A stretch of DNA of 64,000 bases from Forficula auricularia (Eukaryota > Arthropoda > Insecta > Dermaptera > Forficulidae), in assembly GCA_024734495.1 (NCBI GenBank), contig JALMQS010000030.1:13804378-13868377 (forward strand), in the 5' to 3' direction. The notes under the pieces were generated by a model that did not search any database, was not told where the DNA came from, and was given only the letters and a program-made list of their open reading frames with translations. A program made the position numbers and the translations under genes. Of this stretch, positions 1 to 53,608 are shown one piece after another. How positions within the stretch are numbered: the stretch's first letter is position 1; each line of letters starts with the position of its first letter.

Positions 1-1212
1 AGTAATATACAGGGGGTCTCATTTGAAAAAACGAACTTTTGACCCCTTTTATGAATAACGGAAATAATAGTAATCTTAGCACGCCCTGTATAATATGGAG
101 TCGATTTTTCGGCTTAAATTAAATACTTCGGGTCTGTCTAAACTACCACCAAAATATCAACTTTTCATGAATTGAGAGCACTAATTTATTTAAGTTTAAT
201 TAGGGCCATGTTTTGGACCATATTTAACACAAATTATTTTTTATCTCGAAAACCGATAGAGATAGGTATAGGACAATATTAACAAAAAAGTATTTTAATA
301 AAAGGGCGGGTCTAAAAACGTGTTAATATACGGGGTGTTCCATTTAAAATAATAAAGTTGCTACGACTTTTCGATGGAAACCGAAACGTCGAAATGCTGA
401 AAATATTTTAGATCGATAGAACAGGTAAGAAAATGTAAGGTGCTAAATTTTCAGAAAAATCCTGCCTTCCGTTTTCCATAAACGTCTAACGTGCCATGTA
501 TACATAATTATATTTGATAGAAACAATAATTTCAAGACTTGGTCTTTTGTTTAGAAATATTTTATTTGTTTTTTCTTTTGGGTATGAATATCTTGTTGAA
601 TGAAGAATAGTTTATGATTTCATTACCTTTCAACCTATAGAATAGTGTCTAGTATTTGTTGGATGAACCGAATTAAAAACGAATCTTTATTCAACTTGAT
701 ATTTATGGCTAAAAGAAAAAAGAAATAAAATTTTATAAAAGTAAAATGACAGAGATGAAGTCTAAGCCTTCGAAACTACAGCTTCTATCAAATAAAATTA
801 TATAAAGATATATTTATTTATATATAAGTGTATCTTTATTTGCATAAAGCAAAGAGCACCACCTACAGTGATTTCCTCTTAAAAATCAAAAACTCTGGCT
901 ACTCTAACAAAAACATTTTTTAATTTGATTCAGAAAAATATAGACTTCTATGTAGATAGAATAAAGTTGATTGAAAAAAGGGAATATGGTTTATCATTAT
1001 TTAGAAATAATTTCTTTAGCAACATTTAAATAAACGAAAATATAACATTTAAAAAAGACAAAATACAAAACAAAATTAAAATAATTTAGTTGAAAGCAAA
1101 GAAAACATTTTCAAAAAAATAAAAGCAACAGATATTATTTTAACAAAAAACAAAATAATTTGAAATGCGAAATAAAAATTGAAAAATAGCACGCGAATCA
1201 AGTTCGGCTTAC

Positions 1213-1307
1213 CGAACGATGGCGCCGATGACCTCGAAAGGAGGCACGGGGTACTGTATTCTGTCTCGTCAATGAGCCATGTCGTACCTGTGAAACGGCG
1301 CCGTTGG
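1213..1307 (-). CDS. Candidate exon on the minus strand (possible WNK 3' exon), unproven
   Basis: An island of clearly higher GC between TTTATAAAAAAATGTTTAG and TCG|GTAAGC. Two frames are open. One is basic and Ser/Thr-rich (SQVRHGSLTRQNTVPRASF), which looks like a phosphorylated regulatory tail. The phase-0 frame expected from the last WNK exon would instead stop after 12 codons (PTAPFHRYDMAH). It may be an internal exon reached through an unseen exon, a terminal exon, or chance. Confidence 0.3.
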
Positions 1308-1754
1308 CTAAACATTTTTTTATAACAATCGAAACCCCCATAATAATCCAATTTAGATTTGATTATGTCTGCGATAAATTTTTTATTAAATAATTTTCAT
1401 TAATATTTTAATTAGTAAAATAAGATAGAGAAATAGAAAAACCATTTTTTTTTTCATGATTATTGTTTATTTACTCTCCCCTTAAAATGTCCATTGAGAA
1501 AAAAATTTGAAAATGATTAATAAGCCAAGCTAATAATTGTAGATAAAAATTTTGTAAAAATAAAATAAATACATTGATTAGTTAAATCGACGAGTTGGAA
1601 AAAGTGTCATCTTTAATTTATGATATTTTTACCCGACAGCGGCGCATAAAGGAGGGTAATGTGTTTTAGTAGGAATTATCTACAGTATCGTGGTTAGGCA
1701 GGTGCGCCCGCTCAGGGCCCAGCCTGAAAAGTGGACAAGAAACAGACTTTGAGA

Positions 1755-1975
1755 TAATAAAAGAGACTGGAACTCACTCCCAGCCACCATCTTCCCAGCG
1801 ACTTATAACCTTCAGCTGTTTAAGAGCCGCATCCACAGATACCTTCGTTCGACTCCTACCCAGCCCATAATCCCCTCTTCTTCTTTTCACGATGGAGGGG
1901 CCAACCTAGGCCTTTAGGGGATGCACCATTTTGGTGTATCTCCTTCTCTCATTAATATCATGTAAAAAAAAATTA
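1755..1975 (+). mobile_element. Jockey-like LINE, 3' end only
   Basis: The last codons of a reverse-transcriptase ORF (WNSLPATIFPATYNLQLFK type), then the shared 3' UTR (ACGATGGAGGGGCCAAC, GGCCTTTAGGGGATGCACC) and a short oligo-A. The same tail recurs at 40010, 42150, 45330 (minus), 51950 and 56220. It is a 5'-truncated insertion, as expected of target-primed reverse transcription. Confidence 0.8.
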
Positions 1976-2081
1976 AATTGCTGAATAGTGAGTAGGTAGG
2001 ACTACTATTAATAATAAAATTAAAAACACATTACACTATTTGTTTTATTAACATTTAATTTAAAAAATATAGTGGACATCT

Positions 2082-2361
2082 GAGGCGACTGTGGGTCAGT
2101 GGTTAGAGTGTCGGGCCGCTGGCCTTAAATACGGTGGTTCGAGACCGAGTCTCGGGAGATATTTGCAGTCGCCCCCTCTTGGAAAGCAATGGCAACCTAC
2201 CAAGAGTATAATTGCCTAGTAACCTCTCCAAACTAGCCGTTCGGAACCGGCGCTAAAAAGTATGTCCCCTATATCTGTGTAAAAACAGCTAAACACTCAG
2301 CACAGGTATATGTGGGAGGAGCCAAAACGACAGAAAGACCTGATATGGCACTTAAAGAAGA
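2082..2361 (+). mobile_element. tRNA-derived SINE with 11-bp target duplication
   Basis: A polymerase III A box (TGGGTCAGTGGTTAGAG) and B box (GGTTCGAGACC) lie about 35 nt apart, followed by a non-tRNA body (GGAAAGCAATGGCAACC is typical of such SINEs). The element is bracketed by perfect AGTGGACATCT repeats at 2071-2081 and 2362-2372, so both boundaries are firm. Confidence 0.85.
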
Positions 2362-3488
2362 AGTGGACATCTAGCACAGGACACTTCAAAGGCTAGTTAA
2401 TGGTTAATCCACTGACTCTGTATATATGTATGTGAATTATTTATTCCTTCTTAGAACCTAAAAGGCTGAATTCAATCTTTGATTCAAACAAGAACATTTT
2501 CATTTATTCTAATTTCACACTAAAGGAGGGAAAACTTAGACAGAAGAGGGTAAATAGCCTGTGCTTAGACTAGGCCACACCTTGCTTCGCTTGGCGACTC
2601 GAGTCAAACACCTTGAAGTCCAAAATAAAAAAAAACAAGGTATTGGATGTTAAACATCAAAAATCAAAGATAATAACTCTAATACTCTTTGTCGAAAAGT
2701 TTGAAAAAAAAATAAAGTAAAAAAAAAACTCTGGTTATGTTGGTTTATCTAGAATTTCACGGAGAGGACTATCGATCCTGAAGAGTGAAACCTAACGCCC
2801 GGGGTGGACACTCCAATTGTCTTTCAAATAGCTGTTACTTGGATTAGTCATCCAACTATCTTGGTTGTTAAGCTAAGCTCTTGTAGTGTGGCCTTGGTCT
2901 TATAGAAACCTAGAAGTAGCTCCCTATAATTTACTTTTCAGTTTAATCATATATAGATTAATTATAAGATAACAATTAAAACTAACGTGGTTGTCCGCAG
3001 TCGAAGAGTGTGTCTGAGTTAAATTTAAAACAAACATATGGCGTGTGCACCTCTTTGGCTTTCAATTATAACCTCTCCTTTGAAATTATTCGTCCTAATT
3101 TTCATTCTAACACTTGAGAATAATCGAATTAATTTCAAATCAAAATAATTTTAATTTCAATCGAAATAATATTTTTACTGATTGATATGACATATAATTC
3201 TTGATAAATTAATAATAATAATAAAATCATTATCATAGTCAATAGAGCCGTTTTTGAGAAAATTGAAAAAAATTAAAAATATTAAGTAAAGTGCAAAAAA
3301 TTAAAAATCTTAAGTAAAGTGTACTTATAGTTCAACAATTCGAACCAAAAACTTGCTTTACTCCTTATAGCCAATTTCAAGTTTATGTTTAATTTTTATT
3401 GCTCTTGGCGGCTGAAATCACGTAAGCACGTAGTCCACATCAAAGAAGGGCTAAATTGCAATTGAGATCCGAGCAAGGTTTCTAATCA

Positions 3489-3593
<105 letters not shown>

Positions 3594-4395
3594 TCACGTA
3601 TAACCGCGGCAGCTGCCACGTCTTGGGCCAATCCTATCAACGTTTGCTTTTTCTAACTTTCGTTAAACTAAAAAAATTATTTACTCCGATTTTAAAACTT
3701 TTTCCCTAAACTTCTAGTTTATGATTCCTCTACCTTTCAGAAGCATGTAAACCAACGACAAACCCAATTTTTCAACCAAAACTAAATTGAATTTTATAGT
3801 TTATTTTAAACCACGGAACCCTCCTGTTTATTCGTGTTAACTTTTTTCAGTGAACTCTTCTTTTAATCTTAAGTTACTAGAGAAATAATTTAACAAACTA
3901 TTTCTAATAAAACCCTTGGGTGGGTGACACTTATAAACAAATACTGGTACTCAAGGCAAAAAGAAGAATTTTTACCATTAACAAGGTAGTTTACAAGGAA
4001 AATGTCAGCTTTGGAGGCTGAAGACGTAAGAATTTTTCTCCCGAAAGCACCTGACAACAGATTTTTTGACACATTTTGGGACTAAAAAACCAGTTCCCCC
4101 TAAATTAGATTTCTATCGTTAACTTTCATCTAGAAATGACACTGTAAAAGTAACATTATAATTGTATAACCTTGTAGATAGCTAGAAAACGCGGGAGGTG
4201 AATGCAATATTTAACTTAGATTATGGTAAATGAGAGTAAAAAAAATATAATTTAGAGATGACACATTTTCTAACTCATCGATTCACTTGATTTAGGAGAA
4301 TCGAATTGAAGAAATAAGAGATCATCAATCTGACCCCTAAGTCTCTACAAGAAAATGAAAACATTGTTATTTTTGAATTAAAAATATATTAATAC

Positions 4396-44241
<39,846 letters not shown>

Positions 44242-44749
44242 TTATAAGTCCCCTCAGTGTTTCAATTGAGATAAAAAAATACACATAACAAAACTTGGAA
44301 TAATTGATAAGCAGATCAGTTTAAGAAAATCGTAAGAATCGTTTTAGAGAAAAATAAATAAATAAAACCACCCCAAACTTCAATTAAAAGGGTACAATAT
44401 GTCGATTTGGACCAAAAGCTTACCATATCGTTGCTGACTAATTACTAGTTTAAGTTTCACATTTCGTTGATATAGGACTTAATGATGGTAAGATATAACA
44501 GTTCTATCTAAAATGAAAGAGTGAAACTTATGAGCTAAATTAACTAATAGTGAAAATTCAACGACACTAGAATGCTAAAATTTGACATAGTGTAATAACT
44601 TGAATCACTAATAAAGTGAGAAATCGAAAAAGATCTTCATCAGCCTTTAAAATAAATGCGTGAATCTTGCAGGCTAAATTCTCATCCAACTTACAAAAAG
44701 AAGTGAAATCTCAACAAAAACACTTGTGTAAAAAAAGGTCAAGTTCGAT

Positions 44750-45013
44750 CAGGCGCGGATCCAGACCTCTGATTTGGGGAGGCGGTCGCCGAAATATAAG
44801 ATCTACTTTTGATCTCGGAAGTGTGTCGCGATCGAATTGTCCAAGCGGGGGGGGGGGGGGGGTCAGAGACGCCGCCCCCCCTCCCCCACACACACACATA
44901 GAACTTTATTTTCTTCAATTTTAAAATTTAATGTTATAAAAAAAAATTAAATAAAAATCTCCAATGCTTTGGGGAGGCGGTCGCCCCCATCGCCCCCCCT
45001 GGATCCGCGCATG
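44750..45013. mobile_element. 264-bp hAT-type MITE with perfect 8-bp duplication
   Basis: Ends CAGGCGCGGATCCAG / CATGCGCGGATCCAG, flanked by AGTTCGAT at 44742-44749 and 45014-45021. GGGGAGGCGGTCGCC occurs near both ends. The middle has a run of 18 G followed by a C-rich tract. The 8-bp duplication and the terminal repeats point to hAT. Confidence 0.85.
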
Positions 45014-45232
45014 AGTTCGATTAATAAAAACCGTTCGCCAAAAAAAGCAGTGAGATCCAATGTGCTGCCAAGTTCATCATCATCAATTTAATAAATGAGT
45101 CAAGAATAGTAACTCCAATTAAAACGCATATCCTTCATTTTACCTGTCCATCTATATTTATTGAATTCACATTTTTAGTTGAAACTATTTTACTAAAACT
45201 TGGCTTTTACGAATTGTTATGTATGTCACGAA

Positions 45233-45345
45233 TTGTTTTTTTTTTTTTTTTTTTTTAATGAAAATGATGAGAGACGGAGTTACACCAAAAAGGTGCAACC
45301 CCTAAAGGCCTGGGTTGGCCCATCCATCGTGAAAAGAAGAAGAAA
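45233..45345 (-). mobile_element. Jockey-like LINE tail, minus strand
   Basis: Oligo-T at 45236-45257, then the complement of the family tail (GGTGCAACCCCTAAAGGCCT, GGCCCATCCATCGTGAAAAG). Only about 110 bp of 3' UTR. The next 60 bp carry a tandem AGAATTTTATGGGCGGGGCG duplication. Confidence 0.75.
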
Positions 45346-48150
45346 GAATTTTATGGGCGGGGCGAAGGTTGTTACCCTAGAATTTTATGGGCGGGGCGAA
45401 GGTTGTTACCTACCATATTATGAGAGTGGAGGCCCTATCAATGAATGAATTCAATAAATATAGATGGGCAAATAAAATGAAAAACATGCGATTTAATTGG
45501 AGTTACTATATTCTTGACTCATTTATTAAATTGATGATATTGAACTTGGCAGCACATTAGATCTCACTGCTATTTTTGGCAAACGGTTTTTATTAATCGG
45601 ACTTGGCCTTTTTTACACAAGTGTTTTTGTTGAGATCATTGAATTTTCTGTGAGTTTTTTGTTTCTGACGCCCACAAAACTCGTTTTATTTTTCTAAACT
45701 AAGTTTCAAATCTCAAGGGCATCGAATACTATCTCTTGGAGATTTTCGAGCAAAATCAAAAACTTTTATAGTTTTGTAGATTGAAGACTTCGAAAAATGA
45801 ACTTTCCGAAAGAGAATCTAATACTTTAACTGTCATGCTATATAAGTAAAAGTAAAAGTAAAAAAAAAAAAACAGATCAAAAGTAGTGTTGAGTAGGCAA
45901 CCAGCAGTACACGAAATAAAAATAAATAAATAAAAATTGCAATAGATATACACTTTGTGATTTTTTTTTATATAGGGTAAATAACCCTTAATATAGAGTA
46001 AGTTGTTGTTTTTAAGAGTAAGGATGCAAAATGAAACTTACTTTCTAGAAGAGGGAGAGATATTAGATCTTTAGAAATATTCATAGGTTGAAGTCGAAGA
46101 TATTTGCGGGTCTGGTTTTCAAGGATTAAAATATAGTAGGTAGAATTAGGGAAAGATGGTAACAGGAAAAAATATAAGTTTGTTTAAGACATAGTGACAA
46201 ATATTTTGACGAATGAATTGTTTTAATGTATTTAGCGATAAAGGCATTGGATTTCGGGCAAAAGAGACTATAACGGTGCTTAATGATTCTATTTAGTTAA
46301 AACATATGGTAAGCTATGGTGAAAAAAGAGAAAAGTTGAAAACATTTCTAGGATAGGTCAAGGAACTGAGTGAAGGAGCCAAGGTCGATTCAGCTATTCG
46401 TTTTTTCAACTGATCGTATGGTTAATTTTAATGAAATATAAATAAATACTTACTCGATAACTTTTGCTCATTTCACTTCAATTCCAAAAAGAAAATGGAA
46501 TGAGTTTTTACTCAAATCTATATAAATAATTTCGACATTATTGAATTATTATTATATATTTTATCTATTGCTGAAAGATTAAAGATATCCAGGATGAATA
46601 GAATAGATTTCTCTGCTTAATAATAGAAATAAAGGTGTTTTAGTATTGTTGCTGATTGATATGTTCACTCATTGTATAAATTTCAAGTGATTATTTTGTT
46701 TCTTAAGGTCATTCATTAAAAGTGAAATAAAGTACGAGAGCTAATTTGCTGCATTGCAGTGGTAGTCGTTATCATTAAGATGTTCTGCAAAGAAAGAAAA
46801 ATATATACGAATTAAATATTGAATTAATTAATCAATTTAAAGATATATAAATATATTATATATATTATTATATTTTTAAATAAATAAAATAAAAAAAAAT
46901 TCATTTGTTGTTAGTATGGTCAGTATGTAAAATTTATTAAGGACGAAAACAAAATAAAAATTACAAAATAGAAATTACAAAAGTTAAAATTAATATATTC
47001 AATTGATAATATTTAAAATAAAATAATATAATATGTATATTGCGAAGGGACAATGGCTCCTCTTTGACAAAATTGAAATATTGCCTAATAACTCAACAAA
47101 TGAATTTTGTATTCTTAATTCAATTAAAAAATAAAATAATTGCCAGGCTATTAAATTAAAAATAGAGGATTATTATATATGTATATATTATTTTTCGAAA
47201 TTTACATAAATGATAAAAATGTCAAAAATAATAATTGAGCGTAGAAACCTTTTCATTAGAAAATGTGAAATCTTTCTAAACGAAATAAAAGTTTAAAATA
47301 AATTGTTGATTAATTCTAATGATTATCAGAATGAATTAATAAATGTATGTAAATCATATGAGGAATCCATGTGTCAAATATTTCAATGACAGAACAAATG
47401 TTGGTCAGAGATTTTTTCTATAGAAAATCATATTTCTATTATAATGGATTATCAAGAACAATTTACTAGTTGAGATGTTGCTAAATAAATAATGAAATTT
47501 TAATAAATAAATTAAAGTGGAAATATGACGTAGAGACGAACGGACCCTTCCCTAAGGTAACCTTGCTTCAATCAAATGAAACATTTGCTATGAAAAATCA
47601 ACTTAATCGGTAAAGATTTGGCGAAATAACTATTCAATTTAATGCTCGCTAACTAAATAAGTGAATAGGTTTTGATTTAAAAGCATATTAAATGATTTAC
47701 TTACGTAAAATGAAATTAATAATCACCAAGTGACGGAGGAATGAAACGAACCTGTTTTTTTTTATCTTTTTCTTTTATTTCATTTAAGAACTGCAACGTC
47801 AACGCCATCTAGGAACGAAATTAGAAGCTCTTCTTCACATTCTCAAACTAAAAAATAATGTATTTTTTTTAGTAAATAATACATAAATTGATACTTTTTT
47901 TTTAATTTTCATTTATAAAATACAGAACTTTTGCTTAATAAAATTTTGAAATTTTATTTGAACCACTGCTACACCTAGTGCATCATAAAAATGAGGGCTA
48001 AGGCTGGCTCAAGCCGCCCAAGGATCCGCTAATGAATTTTAATATACCTATTTATCACTTATTAATTTTAAAATAATAATGTTTAATATTAAATATTGAA
48101 AATGTTAAAAAAAATAGTTTTATATTTTTCACAATAAAGAAACATGTATT

Positions 48151-48523
48151 CATAGGCGCCGGAACTGGGGGGGGGGGCTGGGCCCCCAACCTATGGGTCC
48201 CTGTCGTCTGCTTTTTTGTAATGATGTCATATCTTTAAAAAAATTATAAAATATAATAAATATAAATTTTTTCTTCACCATTTTAACTATTAAAATGTAT
48301 TTAATTATATTTCTTTTTTTAATATTTAAATTACTATTACCTATTCTATAATTCTATATTAATATTATCTAAAATAATTTTTCAAAATATACGCATTTTT
48401 GCTTTTAATTTTATAGTTCTACTTTGTTGTTATATTTTAATAAAAAAATTGAATAATTTCCACCATCCTTTTTTTCTGAGCCCCCCCCCCCACACGAAAA
48501 AAAATCAAACTACGGCTCCTATG
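48151..48523. mobile_element. hAT-type MITE with poly-G and poly-C ends
   Basis: Ends CATAGGCGCCGGAACTG and, reversed, CATAGGAGCCGTAGTTTG, with flanks sharing TGTATT (an imperfect 8-bp duplication). It starts with a run of 11 G, GGGCCCCCAACC, and ends with a run of C. The interior is AT-rich and non-coding. Confidence 0.65.
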
Positions 48524-49736
48524 AGTGTATTCATAGATAATTAAAATTTTAAAATAAAAAATTTTAATCTATAAAGTGCCCTGTAAAAATAAAAAAATTT
48601 AACAAGGAGCCGAAATTGTAAGGGTTAATAATTTTTAAAGGTTCAATACTTTTATTTTATAATGAGAAATGCTAAGGATTATATACTTATTCTATTATAA
48701 CTTAACAATAAGTTTAAATAAATATATTTTCAATTAAATGATTATAGACAAAAAGATCATCTCGTTATGATTACTCAAGTGAATAAAAAATAATTTTTGA
48801 ACTTAGGGTGAATTATTGATTGAATGCAAAGTTTTTAAATATATTTTTTTAATACTTAATATTAAGTATAGACATTTAACTGCATATTTATATTTTTAAA
48901 AAATTCTAGCAAAATGTTTTATTATTCATATATTTATTATATTTATTCATAGTTTTAATTAAAACTTTTATTTATTTATTTTCAATTTAATAATTTACGT
49001 TTAATCATTCAAATTATTATAGAAATGAATATTTACAAATATATTTTGAACAAATTATTTTTTTTCCTAAAAAAAATCGTTTAACTTATATTTTTTATTT
49101 TATTTTCTCCCTGAAAATTGAAAAGAAAACGATCTCGAAAGGCTTTTCAAATTAAAAGTACCTATATAAAATATTTACTAACATTTATCATGAAATTATG
49201 AATATAATATAGATAAATTAAATTAGGATGATGTAAATCACATTGATCAAAAAGTTAATGAACGTTGAAAAATCCTAAAGCTTGAAGAAGATTCCCATTG
49301 TACCGAAACGTCACTAAAATTTAAATAAATACAACTAAAAAATTTAGGCTACCTTGTTTTTTTTATTATTTGATTTTTGTATAAAGTAATCTAAAATAAT
49401 ATTAAGCTTTAGTTTATTAATGAATATATTTTTATCAAGTTTGTATTCAAGTATGCAATTATGCATCAATGAAAGGAATTCATGGAATTACATTCATTCT
49501 ATTAACCTCTATGATTTTATTTTTCATCTATCATATCATTTAAAAATGTCTTAATATTTTTTACTTTAATTTTAAAACTAAGATTATTTTCATATAACAA
49601 ATCTAATTTATTATTATGATTCTTTCAAGTTGAAAATTAAACTATGTTAATTATCAGTAACTGCTATGTTTAATTTATTTAATATTTGAATGACCGTTAT
49701 TTTACTTTTTATTTAAATTAGAAATGAAACTATAAA

Positions 49737-50258
<522 letters not shown>

Positions 50259-50604
50259 GTTATTTTCAGAAAAATATAACTATTTTAAACTGATTAAAAA
50301 ATATATTTCAATTAATCGTTTGCTTTTTTTTTACTTGGGATATATTTATTCTCCGGGGAAATGGGACAAACAACTTCCACTAATATTCTCCAGGGAAATA
50401 GGTAGTTATTATTTACCCATTCGCCCGGAGAAAAAGTTCCCTGAAAAAAAAGCCAACAATTGATAATAAATTTTCTATTTAAAAAGATAAAATTTTTAAA
50501 AAATATGTATTTTTATTGTAAATTAATTTGTACTAAATATAATAAACTTGTAAATGAAAAAATGTCATATATAATGCTGTGATGTATATAAAATTAAATT
50601 GTAA

Positions 50605-50610
50605 AATAAA
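50605..50610 (+). terminator. Polyadenylation signal AATAAA for the SMIM29-like gene
   Basis: AATAAA in TTGTAAAATAAAGCTC, 347 nt after the stop codon. First canonical signal downstream in the sense orientation. Confidence 0.55.
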
Positions 50611-51446
50611 GCTCTTATAATTCATCCATTCGAAATTTTATTTAAAAAAAAGAAAGGTGCAGTTTTCTGCTACAATTAAAAAATGAATGTCAGATACAAA
50701 TGGAATATAACTGTTATTTTATTTTAATAAAAAACTAAATTTAATGGTTAGTGCTTTTTCAACTATGTATGAATGAGATGATTAAGAAATCTAACATCTA
50801 TGATATCTAGAGATTTTGATGAAAATAAAAAAAAATTTCATCAAAATCTAAGAAAATGAGATGTGTTCTATTCTTTATATAATATAAATATAGAAGTACA
50901 TATATAATGTATGTATGATGATACTAGTTATGTCTATAATAATAAGACTTTTGTAAAAAGTTGTTCTGAATACAATACAACTTTCAAAAAAAGACACTTA
51001 AAAACTAAAATCGGCACACACGAATACAATAACATTAAATATACAAATTTTGGATTAAGAGGGAGTTATTGAATAAAAGATATTATAAAGGCAGTGTCTT
51101 TAAAAAATGATTGTTCTTATAATAGTCAAATTTCAAAAGAAAAAATAATTAAATCATCATATACTGATTATATATAGAATAGTTTTGTTATTTTTAGATA
51201 AATGTTTATATATATATATTTATATCAAGTTTACAAAGTTTTTTTTGGAAGAGGTCTGACATTCAGTACTCAAAAAAAGATAAAATTTTATAAATGTAAA
51301 AAAGAAAAGAAACATGGTTAGTAGATAAAAATAAAATTAATGAAGATGAAGTAAATGAGATTCAATGAATGTAATGTCAGACACATTATCCAAAATACTT
51401 TGTGATATTATTAATAGTATTATTCAAATCCATTCAAAATTTTAGT

Positions 51447-53608
51447 TTATTCATCTCCTTCTTCTTCTTCTTCCTCCTCTTCTTCGGGCTCATCTTCTTC
51501 TCCAGCTGATTCGTCTTTCTTGTCTTCTTTCTTTGGACGACCTCTGCCTCGATTCGACTGCTAAAAAAATTCAAAGTTTTTTTTTTTAATTATAAACAGT
51601 TTTAACCTTTAAAATAAATTACAAAAGTCACCACATTTTCGCAAGTTTTTTATTATTATTGAGAGTCGAATCAGACAAAGCTGACTGCAATTAGGTAGCC
51701 TTGATAATAATAATAACCTTTCTCACAAACATCAGATTTGGAACTTCAAAGAGTTGAGGTGCCGGGAAAGATAGTAATAATAAGAGCTGTCTGCAATGTT
51801 ATTAATTGGGAGATAAATTTAACCTAATTTATCATGAAAATTTACCACTGCTCGAAACCCCTAAAAACTTAGTAAATTGGATATTGGATTCTATCTAACT
51901 TTCTGAGTTTTGGCTCGTGATCCCGGCTTCTTTCCTTCTACTCTGTTCTTTTCACGATGGAGGGGCATCCCATACAGGCCTTTAGGGGATGCACCTTCTG
52001 GTCTCACATCAATATCATAAAAAAAAAATGTCGGCATCATATAGATTAAATATTTTTCTATAATTTGTGACCCAGGGCATTCAAGATTGTAGTAAACTTT
52101 TTTATTTTTGAGATAGGTATGTTAATTCCATGGCTGTATAAGATTAAGATTTATTAGCCTCTGACTAGCTGAGAACAGCTGAGAACACGCCGCGTCACTC
52201 CTACTTTACAACCCCTTCATTTATTTCAATCGGATTAACAATTTGACACGGGGGGTCAGATAGGCTAGGTGGTAGCGTGCCAGCCTGCTATTCAGGGGAT
52301 CCGGATTCGAATCCGACTCGAGGCATCCACCTAAAATCTGACTCCAGGGGTAGAGACAAATTTAGAAAAAATATAATTAGTATCGTAAATTGGCTTATGG
52401 CTAGAAAGCCCGGAAAAGCCAAAAAAAAATTGACACAATTAATAACTCATGACACTTGATAAATACACTAATATTTAAAAAAAATCGTTAGAGCCGTTTT
52501 TAAGAAAGAAAAAAAACGAAAAATCTTTCATCTAAATGTCCACTTCCGGTAGAGTGAAGTATTGAAAAAGATCTCCCATCTTGGGAGGAAGAGAGATACA
52601 ATTAAGAAATTAAAAACAAAATTTTAGTGTCTGATCCCTGCATAGAAGTCTTAATTTAATATCAGTATCGTAAATTGGGTGATGGCTAGGGCAGAAAAGC
52701 AAAAAAAAAAAAAAAAATAGTGCTAAGAATACAAGATTGACACTATAACATCAGGGAGAGGGTAATGGGGTTGGAACCGTTGGTACCCGTGAGTCGAGAA
52801 TTGAAGGATTGAGGAGCAAGAAAAGATGGAAGGAAAGTGAGTTTCAGTTAAGAAGTCAAAGGAATTATTTTTATTTATTTTTCTTAACAAGGAAGAAAAA
52901 GAGTAGAACTATTTGTCAGAATTGACACTAGATTTTGATTAGAATGAGGGAAATAAGTAGTTTGGTCGAATAAGGGTGAAAATTTTTGTATAGTATGAAT
53001 ATAATTATTTATAAAAAGATTCATAAAATGTTTATTAAAATAAAAAAAACTTTTCGGGAAAATTATTCGTTCATAAAGCAAACTATTTTTTTATTTTTCT
53101 CCAGAAATGATGTTGTTAATAAATGCTTCATTTTTTTTATAAAAAAAGTGTATTTATTTACAACAAAACAACAATAACAAAATGTATATTTAGAGAGATA
53201 AACGATTTTTTTTTTAATGAAAAAAGTGTAACTCCTACGTTTCTCCAAGACAAAAGGGATAACATCTAGATGTGAGAATTGACTTAAATAGAGTGTTTGT
53301 GAACCAACCTTGGATGGGGAGTTCTTGCTCTTCTTTTTGGTTGAACCTTTCGGTCTACCACGACCTCTTTTGGCGGGAGATGCTCCATCACTTTTCTTTT
53401 CTACTTTTTTATCTTCGGATCTACTCCTCTTTTTTACTTCTTTATTCGATTCCTTGAAAATAAATAAAAAAAATAAATAAATAAAAAATTTCATTGATAA
53501 CACATATATAATTAAATAAATAATTACTTTTGCATCTGCGCTGGCTTTTGATGGTCTTCCGCGTTTTCGCTTTGCGTCATCGGCAACGACAGCTTCGTTA
53601 TCGGACAT
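51447..53608 (-). CDS. HMGA-like chromatin protein with three AT-hooks, three coding exons
   Basis: Exons 53608-53528, 53452-53309 and 51560-51447, all phase 0, donors AAA|GTAATT and AAG|GTTGGT, acceptors TTTTCAAG and TTTTTTAG. About 112 residues. AT-hooks: KRKRGRPSK (residues 13-21), AKRGRGRPKGSTKKKSK (about 56-72) and SNRGRGRPKKED (about 77-88). An acidic tail (EEDEPEEEEEEE, GDE) ends the protein. Length, hook number and acidic tail match vertebrate HMGA1/2 and insect HMGI proteins, which bind the minor groove of AT-rich DNA and remodel nucleosomes and enhancers. The second intron (51561-53308) holds a SINE and a LINE tail. No HMG box or enzyme domain is present. Confidence 0.88.
51945..52032 (+). 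mobile_element. Jockey-like LINE tail
   Basis: CTTTTCACGATGGAGGGGC, CAGGCCTTTAGGGGATGCAC and oligo-A. Less than 100 bp of the family 3' UTR, inside the HMGA-like intron 2. Confidence 0.7.
52250..52429 (+). mobile_element. tRNA-derived SINE
   Basis: A box TAGGCTAGGTGGTAGCGTG and B box GGATTCGAATCC, then a body ending AAGCCCGGAAAAGCC and oligo-A. Flanked by TTGACAC at 52243-52249 and 52430-52436. A second, 5'-truncated tail of the same type (ATCGTAAATTGGGTGATGGC, oligo-A) lies at 52664-52720. Confidence 0.8.

Larger units (their letters stand above)
44640..45650. mobile_element. Fold-back element (family B, copy 2) hosting two insertions
   Basis: Left arm AAATCTCAACAAAAACACTTG, CCAATGTGCTGCCAAGTTC, AATAAATGAGTCAAGAATAG; right arm the reverse complement (CTATATTCTTGACTCATTTA, AACTTGGCAGCACATTAG, CAAGTGTTTTTGTTGAGAT). 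A hAT MITE (44750-45013) interrupts the left arm and a minus-strand LINE tail (45233-45345) the loop. Confidence 0.75.
44242..49736. other. Gene-free stretch upstream of WNK
   Basis: Contains a fold-back element with a hAT MITE and a LINE tail inside (44640-45650) and a hAT MITE (48151-48523). The remainder is AT-rich. The WNK promoter and any 5' UTR exons must lie here. One candidate minus-strand segment near 47705-47870 ends in TTTTAC|GTAAGT, but no transcript evidence is available. Confidence 0.5.

Noticed and set aside
3890..4072. 60-codon minus-strand frame as the missing WNK 3' exon
   Set aside because: No homology, hydrophobic low-quality peptide, and no suitable acceptor in phase.
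46735..46785. Acceptor-like TTTCTTTGCAG followed by an ATG frame (MITTTTAMQ) as WNK start exon
   Set aside because: No donor in the phase needed for exon 2; the exon at 44241-44191 fits better.
49270..49312. TTGAAGAAGATTCC...CCGAAACGTC, resembling the ribozyme motif
   Set aside because: The first core base is T instead of C, and the spacer cannot form a convincing stem II.
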